DNA of 64,000 bases, from assembly GCF_001514065.1 (NCBI RefSeq), contig NZ_KQ948427.1:360474-424473 (forward strand), in the 5' to 3' direction. The position numbers and the translations under genes are program-made. Below, piece by piece: positions 61,243 through 64,000 of the stretch (position 1 is the first letter of the stretch; every line of letters starts with the position of its first letter). This stretch comes from Streptomyces antibioticus (lineage in GTDB: Bacteria; Actinomycetota; Actinomycetes; Streptomycetales; Streptomycetaceae). A model generated the notes under the pieces. That model did no database searches. It saw only the letters and a list, made by a program, of their open reading frames with translations, and was not told the DNA's origin.

Positions 61243-61269
61243 CGTACGTTTACGATGTACACGTACATC
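61243..61269 (-). promoter_or_regulatory. GT4-operon upstream element and palindrome
   Basis: On the minus strand GTGTACATCGTAAACGTACG (61243-61262) is the counterpart of the galE upstream element, 24 bp before the GT4 start. It overlaps a perfect palindrome GATGTAC-AC-GTACATC (61254-61269), absent as such at galE. The site lies in the divergent space to the methyltransferase gene and may serve both. Confidence 0.6.
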
Positions 61270-61336
61270 ATCTCCCTTTGGGCGGTATCGGTCAACACGC
61301 CCCAAAATGGAGGCGAGTCCATGCACGGGAGGCGTC

Positions 61337-62278
61337 ATGCCCTTGGCCGAGCTCAGCCGGATCAGACAGCTGCTGGTGTGTCCGCGCTGCCGGTCGGGCC
61401 TCACGGAGGAGACCGAAGGCCTCCGCTGCACCGCGCTGGACTGCGCCTACGCCCGTGCGGGCGCCTTTCCCTGGTCCGGCGCATGGCCGGTCCTCGTCGA
61501 CTTCGAGCGCAGCATCATGGACCGCGAGGTGGTGGTGGCAGAGGGCGCCGGACGCGCCGACGGCCTGCCCGCCCCGGTGCGCCGCCTGGTCAAGCCGCCC
61601 AACCGAGTCGCGGCCCGCAACATCGACCTGCTGCTGCGCGCCCTTCCCGGCCCGGCGCCGCGACTGCTGGTGGTCGGCGGGGCCACGGTCGGCAACGGCG
61701 TGAGCGCCGTCTACCGGGAACCGCGGGTGGAAGTGATCGCCTTCGACATCGTCGGCAGTCCGCACACACAGTTCGTCGCCGACGCCCACCAGATCCCGCT
61801 GCCCTCGGCCTGCGTCGACGCCGTCCTGGTGCAGGCGGTGCTGGAACACGTCCTCGAACCGCCGACGGTGGTGACCGAGATCCATCGTGTCCTCAAGGAC
61901 GGCGGTCTGGTCTACGCGGAGACGCCCTTCCTCCAGCAAGTGCACGCCGGCGCACACGACTTCAGCCGCTACACGGCGAGCGGTCACCGCTATCTGTTCC
62001 GGCGGTTCGAGGAACTGGCGGCGGGGGCGGTCGCCGGCCCGGGAACCCAGCTCCTGTGGAGCGTCGACCACTTGGTACGCGGTCTGACCCGGTCCGCCAC
62101 CGCGGGCCGCGGGGCGCGGTTGCTGCTGTCCTGGCTCCGCGCTCTGGACCGGCTGGTGCCGCCCGCGTATGCCGAGGACGACGCGACGGCGGTCTTCTTC
62201 CTGGGGCGCAAGAACGAGGCGGGGATGCCCCCGATGTCTCCCGGGGAGATCGTCCGGTACTACCGGGGCGCTCAGTAG
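61337..62278 (+). CDS. Class I SAM-dependent methyltransferase with N-terminal zinc-binding Trm112-like segment
   Basis: 313 aa. Residues ~13-55 carry four Cys ('LVCPRCRSGLTEETEGLRC' region then 'CAY') like a Trm112/UbiE-associated zinc knuckle. Then comes a methyltransferase core: 'LLVVGGATVGNGVS' in motif I position, 'VIAFDIVGS', 'VDAVLVQAVLEHVLEP' and 'GGLVYAETPF'. Divergent from GT4 and probably modifies a sugar or the growing polymer. ATG 61337 with GGGAGGCGTC RBS. Confidence 0.85.
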   Translation: MPLAELSRIRQLLVCPRCRSGLTEETEGLRCTALDCAYARAGAFPWSGAWPVLVDFERSIMDREVVVAEGAGRADGLPAPVRRLVKPPNRVAARNIDLLLRALPGPAPRLLVVGGATVGNGVSAVYREPRVEVIAFDIVGSPHTQFVADAHQIPLPSACVDAVLVQAVLEHVLEPPTVVTEIHRVLKDGGLVYAETPFLQQVHAGAHDFSRYTASGHRYLFRRFEELAAGAVAGPGTQLLWSVDHLVRGLTRSATAGRGARLLLSWLRALDRLVPPAYAEDDATAVFFLGRKNEAGMPPMSPGEIVRYYRGAQ

Positions 62279-62433
62279 GCGGCTGCCGTGCGGGCCGCAC
62301 CGGTCACGAAGCCCTGTGCCGCGGGCCGGCCCGGCCGACGTCCGGCGCGGGTGGCGGGGCCAGAAGGGAGCGTCCTGGACCGGTCGACCGTGTCCCGGCC
62401 CACGCTCTCCTCGACGATCGTGTCCCGGGCCAT
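62272..62433 (-). CDS. Possible small protein downstream of the epimerase gene
   Basis: 53 aa, beginning 2 bp after the stop of the epimerase gene, ATG preceded by GAGGTG. Composition is Thr/Ala/Arg-rich with no TM helix or known motif. Its tail overlaps the convergent methyltransferase end by 7 bp. Could be real (translationally coupled) or chance. Confidence 0.4.
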   Translation of the reverse strand: MARDTIVEESVGRDTVDRSRTLPSGPATRAGRRPGRPAAQGFVTGAARTAAAY

Positions 62434-62435
62434 GG

Positions 62436-63407
62436 TCACACCTCGCTTCGGTTCAGCCGGCTGTCGCGGGGCACGGCGGGCGGGGCGGTCACGGCCCGGA
62501 CCATCGCGGCCAGTCCCGCGCGGAGGTCCGTCACGGGGCGGTAGCCGAAGGCACGTCGGGCGAGGGTGATGTCGGCGGCGGTGCGCCGGGCATCGCCAGG
62601 GCGAGGACCGCCCGGTATCACCCGTACCGGCGCGCCCAGTTCGCTCAGCAGGGCGACGGCCTGGTTCATGGTCACCTCGCAGCCGCCGCCGAGGTTGGCG
62701 ACCCCGGTCCACCCGGACAGCGCCGACGCGCGCATGGCCGCCACCACGTCCCCGACGTAGGTGAAGTCCCGGCTCTGCCCGCCGTCGCCGTAGAGCGGGA
62801 AGGGGCGGCCCGCGCAGGTGGCCGTGATCAGCCGCGAGAAGGCCATGTCGGGTCGTTGCCGGGGTCCGTAGACGCTGAACAGGCGCAGGGACACCGTGGG
62901 GACACCGAAGACGGTGCGATAGGTCTCGCAGAGCTGCTCCGCGGCGAGCTTGGTGACGCCGTACGGGGAGACGGGCCGCGGGCGCACGGTCTCCGGAGTC
63001 GGGTAGGTCTCCGCGTCACCGTAGACCGAGGAGCTGGAGGCGAAGACCAGCCGGGGCAGCCGGGTGTCCCGGGCGGCCTCCAGAACGCGCTGGGTGACCA
63101 GGACGTTCCGTTCGAGGTACAGGGCGAACTCGGTGCCCCACGAGCCGCGGACGCCCGGCTGGCCCGCCAGGTGGTAGACGGCGTCCGCGGTGGCGAACAA
63201 CGGCTCCAGAGGTGTCCGCAGCAGGTCGCCGTGGTGGAAGGCGAACCCGTCGCGGCCCAGCAGAGGGGCGAGGTTGCGGTGCTTTCGCGCGGGGTCGTAG
63301 AAAGTGGTCACGGCGTCGATCCCGACGACCTCGTCCCCGTGGGACAGGAGGAGTTCGCACAGGTGGGAGCCGATGAACCCGGCTGCTCCGGTCACCACGG
63401 CACGCAT
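62436..63407 (-). CDS. NAD-dependent nucleoside-diphosphate-sugar epimerase
   Basis: 323 aa extended SDR. 'AVVTGAAGFIGSHLCELLL', 'ASSSSVYGDAETYPTP' and 'SPYGVTKLAAEQL' (Tyr-x3-Lys). It resembles UDP-glucuronate/UDP-glucose 4-epimerase-like proteins; substrate uncertain, UDP-GlcA made by ugd is a candidate. Its ATG overlaps the stop of the sugar transferase gene (TGATG). Confidence 0.88.
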   Translation of the reverse strand: MRAVVTGAAGFIGSHLCELLLSHGDEVVGIDAVTTFYDPARKHRNLAPLLGRDGFAFHHGDLLRTPLEPLFATADAVYHLAGQPGVRGSWGTEFALYLERNVLVTQRVLEAARDTRLPRLVFASSSSVYGDAETYPTPETVRPRPVSPYGVTKLAAEQLCETYRTVFGVPTVSLRLFSVYGPRQRPDMAFSRLITATCAGRPFPLYGDGGQSRDFTYVGDVVAAMRASALSGWTGVANLGGGCEVTMNQAVALLSELGAPVRVIPGGPRPGDARRTAADITLARRAFGYRPVTDLRAGLAAMVRAVTAPPAVPRDSRLNRSEV

Positions 63408-64000
63408 CAGGATCGGCCTCCTCGGCGCCGCAGGGCGGACACGACGTACACGACGGTGCGGGCCGTGAACCGTAGGACGTTGCCGACGGTGGGATGAGCG
63501 AGGAACTCCCTGTCCAGGGCGACGCGTTGCGGCACAAGCACGGTCAGGTAGTACTGCTCGGGGTCGGGGCGCCCGTCGAGCGCCGCGGCGTACGCACGTG
63601 ACCTCAACTGGCACGGGCCGGTGAGCCCCGGTCGGTGCCGGAAGACCCAGCGGTGCTCGGGTGGGTAGCGCTCGGCGAGGTGCGGGACCTCGGGGCGTGG
63701 GCCGACCAGGGTCATGTCCCCGCGCAACACGTTCCACAGTTGGGGCAGTTCGTCGAGGCTGAGGCGGCGCAGCAGCCGCCCGGTCCGTGTCACGCGCGCG
63801 TCGGCGCCGCCGGTGACGCCGGGGCCGGCGCAGCCCGCTCGCATGCTGCGGAACTTGTAGAGGGTGAACTCCGCCGCGCCCTCCCCCACCCTCCGCTGCC
63901 GGAAGACGACCGGCCTGCCGCTCGTGGCACCGACCAGGAGCGCGAGCAAGGTCAGCACGGGGGCGAGGGCGATCAGCAGAGCGAGGGCGACGGTGACGTC
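63407..64000 (-). CDS. Bacterial sugar transferase (polyprenyl-phosphate sugar-1-phosphate transferase), partial
   Basis: The C-terminal ~197 residues are visible; the frame stays open to the window edge and the N-terminus lies beyond. Seen: an end-of-TM hydrophobic segment ('LIALAPVLTLLALLV'), then the family core 'PVVFRQRRVGEGAAEFTLYK', 'KFRSMR', 'LRRLSLDELPQLWNVLRGD' and 'LVGPRPEVP'. It loads the first sugar phosphate onto undecaprenyl phosphate, starting a repeat unit for exopolysaccharide. This places the end of a polysaccharide locus here, continuing to the right. Confidence 0.92.
   Translation of the reverse strand, partial: DVTVALALLIALAPVLTLLALLVGATSGRPVVFRQRRVGEGAAEFTLYKFRSMRAGCAGPGVTGGADARVTRTGRLLRRLSLDELPQLWNVLRGDMTLVGPRPEVPHLAERYPPEHRWVFRHRPGLTGPCQLRSRAYAAALDGRPDPEQYYLTVLVPQRVALDREFLAHPTVGNVLRFTARTVVYVVSALRRRGGRS

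Overview
The window is high-GC actinobacterial chromosome, almost certainly Streptomyces or a close relative. The signs are very strong GC bias at third codon positions, many GTG starts, 4-base ATGA/GTGA stop-start overlaps inside operons, a WhiB-family regulator, two PF04672-type methyltransferases, a Dps, and a tRNA without an encoded CCA end. I recognise no insertion sequence, integrase, phage gene or CRISPR array. The region looks like an accessory-rich, catabolism-oriented chromosome arm, with one end of a cell-surface polysaccharide locus at the right edge.

0-9 kb is an aromatic-catabolism block. A TetR gene with a multi-site operator region comes first. It is followed by a minus-strand operon led by an FCD-type GntR regulator (gntR-galB-galC-galD-extradiol dioxygenase). 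The last three steps of the gallate-type pathway (4-oxalomesaconate tautomerase, hydratase and aldolase) are all present, but the ring-cleaving enzyme is of the VOC/catechol 2,3-dioxygenase type. A LysR/EamA exporter divergon separates this from a hydroxyquinol pair (intradiol dioxygenase and maleylacetate reductase).

9-25 kb is an inositol/sugar block. It holds a LacI regulator divergent from a PhyH-type oxygenase, SDR, two Gfo/Idh/MocA dehydrogenases and a GNAT. Next is a five-gene operon for a CUT2-type ABC importer, an inosose dehydratase-like TIM barrel and an IolG-like dehydrogenase. Diverging from it is iolC-iolD-gntR. The divergent promoter carries a perfect 15-bp inverted repeat with a TTGACA box in each arm, and iolC appears degenerate.

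25-39 kb is mixed: aldo/keto reductase, Nudix, a cold-shock protein and DEAD-box helicase pair separated by a strong hairpin, tRNA-Pro(GGG), cobF and cobK on either side of an MFS exporter, HAD phosphatase, TauE exporter, thiolase, lysophospholipase-like hydrolase, whiB-dps, DUF3140 and a PF04672 methyltransferase.

39-47.5 kb is an unusual eight-gene minus-strand operon: XRE-cupin regulator, M24 'creatinase/prolidase' fold protein, 2-oxoacid dehydrogenase E1 alpha and beta without E2/E3, AtzA/TrzA-like amidohydrolase, bicupin, SDR and M20 amidohydrolase. I cannot assign it to a known pathway.

47.5-52.6 kb holds a 2-TM K+ channel, a second PF04672 methyltransferase, and a glutamine-synthetase-like protein next to an amidohydrolase, the two halves of eukaryotic FluG/NodGS. 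A Nudix-fold protein with a degenerate Nudix box follows.

52.7-64 kb is a nucleotide-sugar and polysaccharide locus: galE; GH15, rmlB, rmlA, UXS, ugd and GT4 as one minus-strand operon; a divergent methyltransferase; another epimerase; and the C-terminal part of an undecaprenyl-phosphate sugar transferase that runs off the right edge. galE and the GT4-led operon share a near-identical 20-bp upstream motif in the same orientation.
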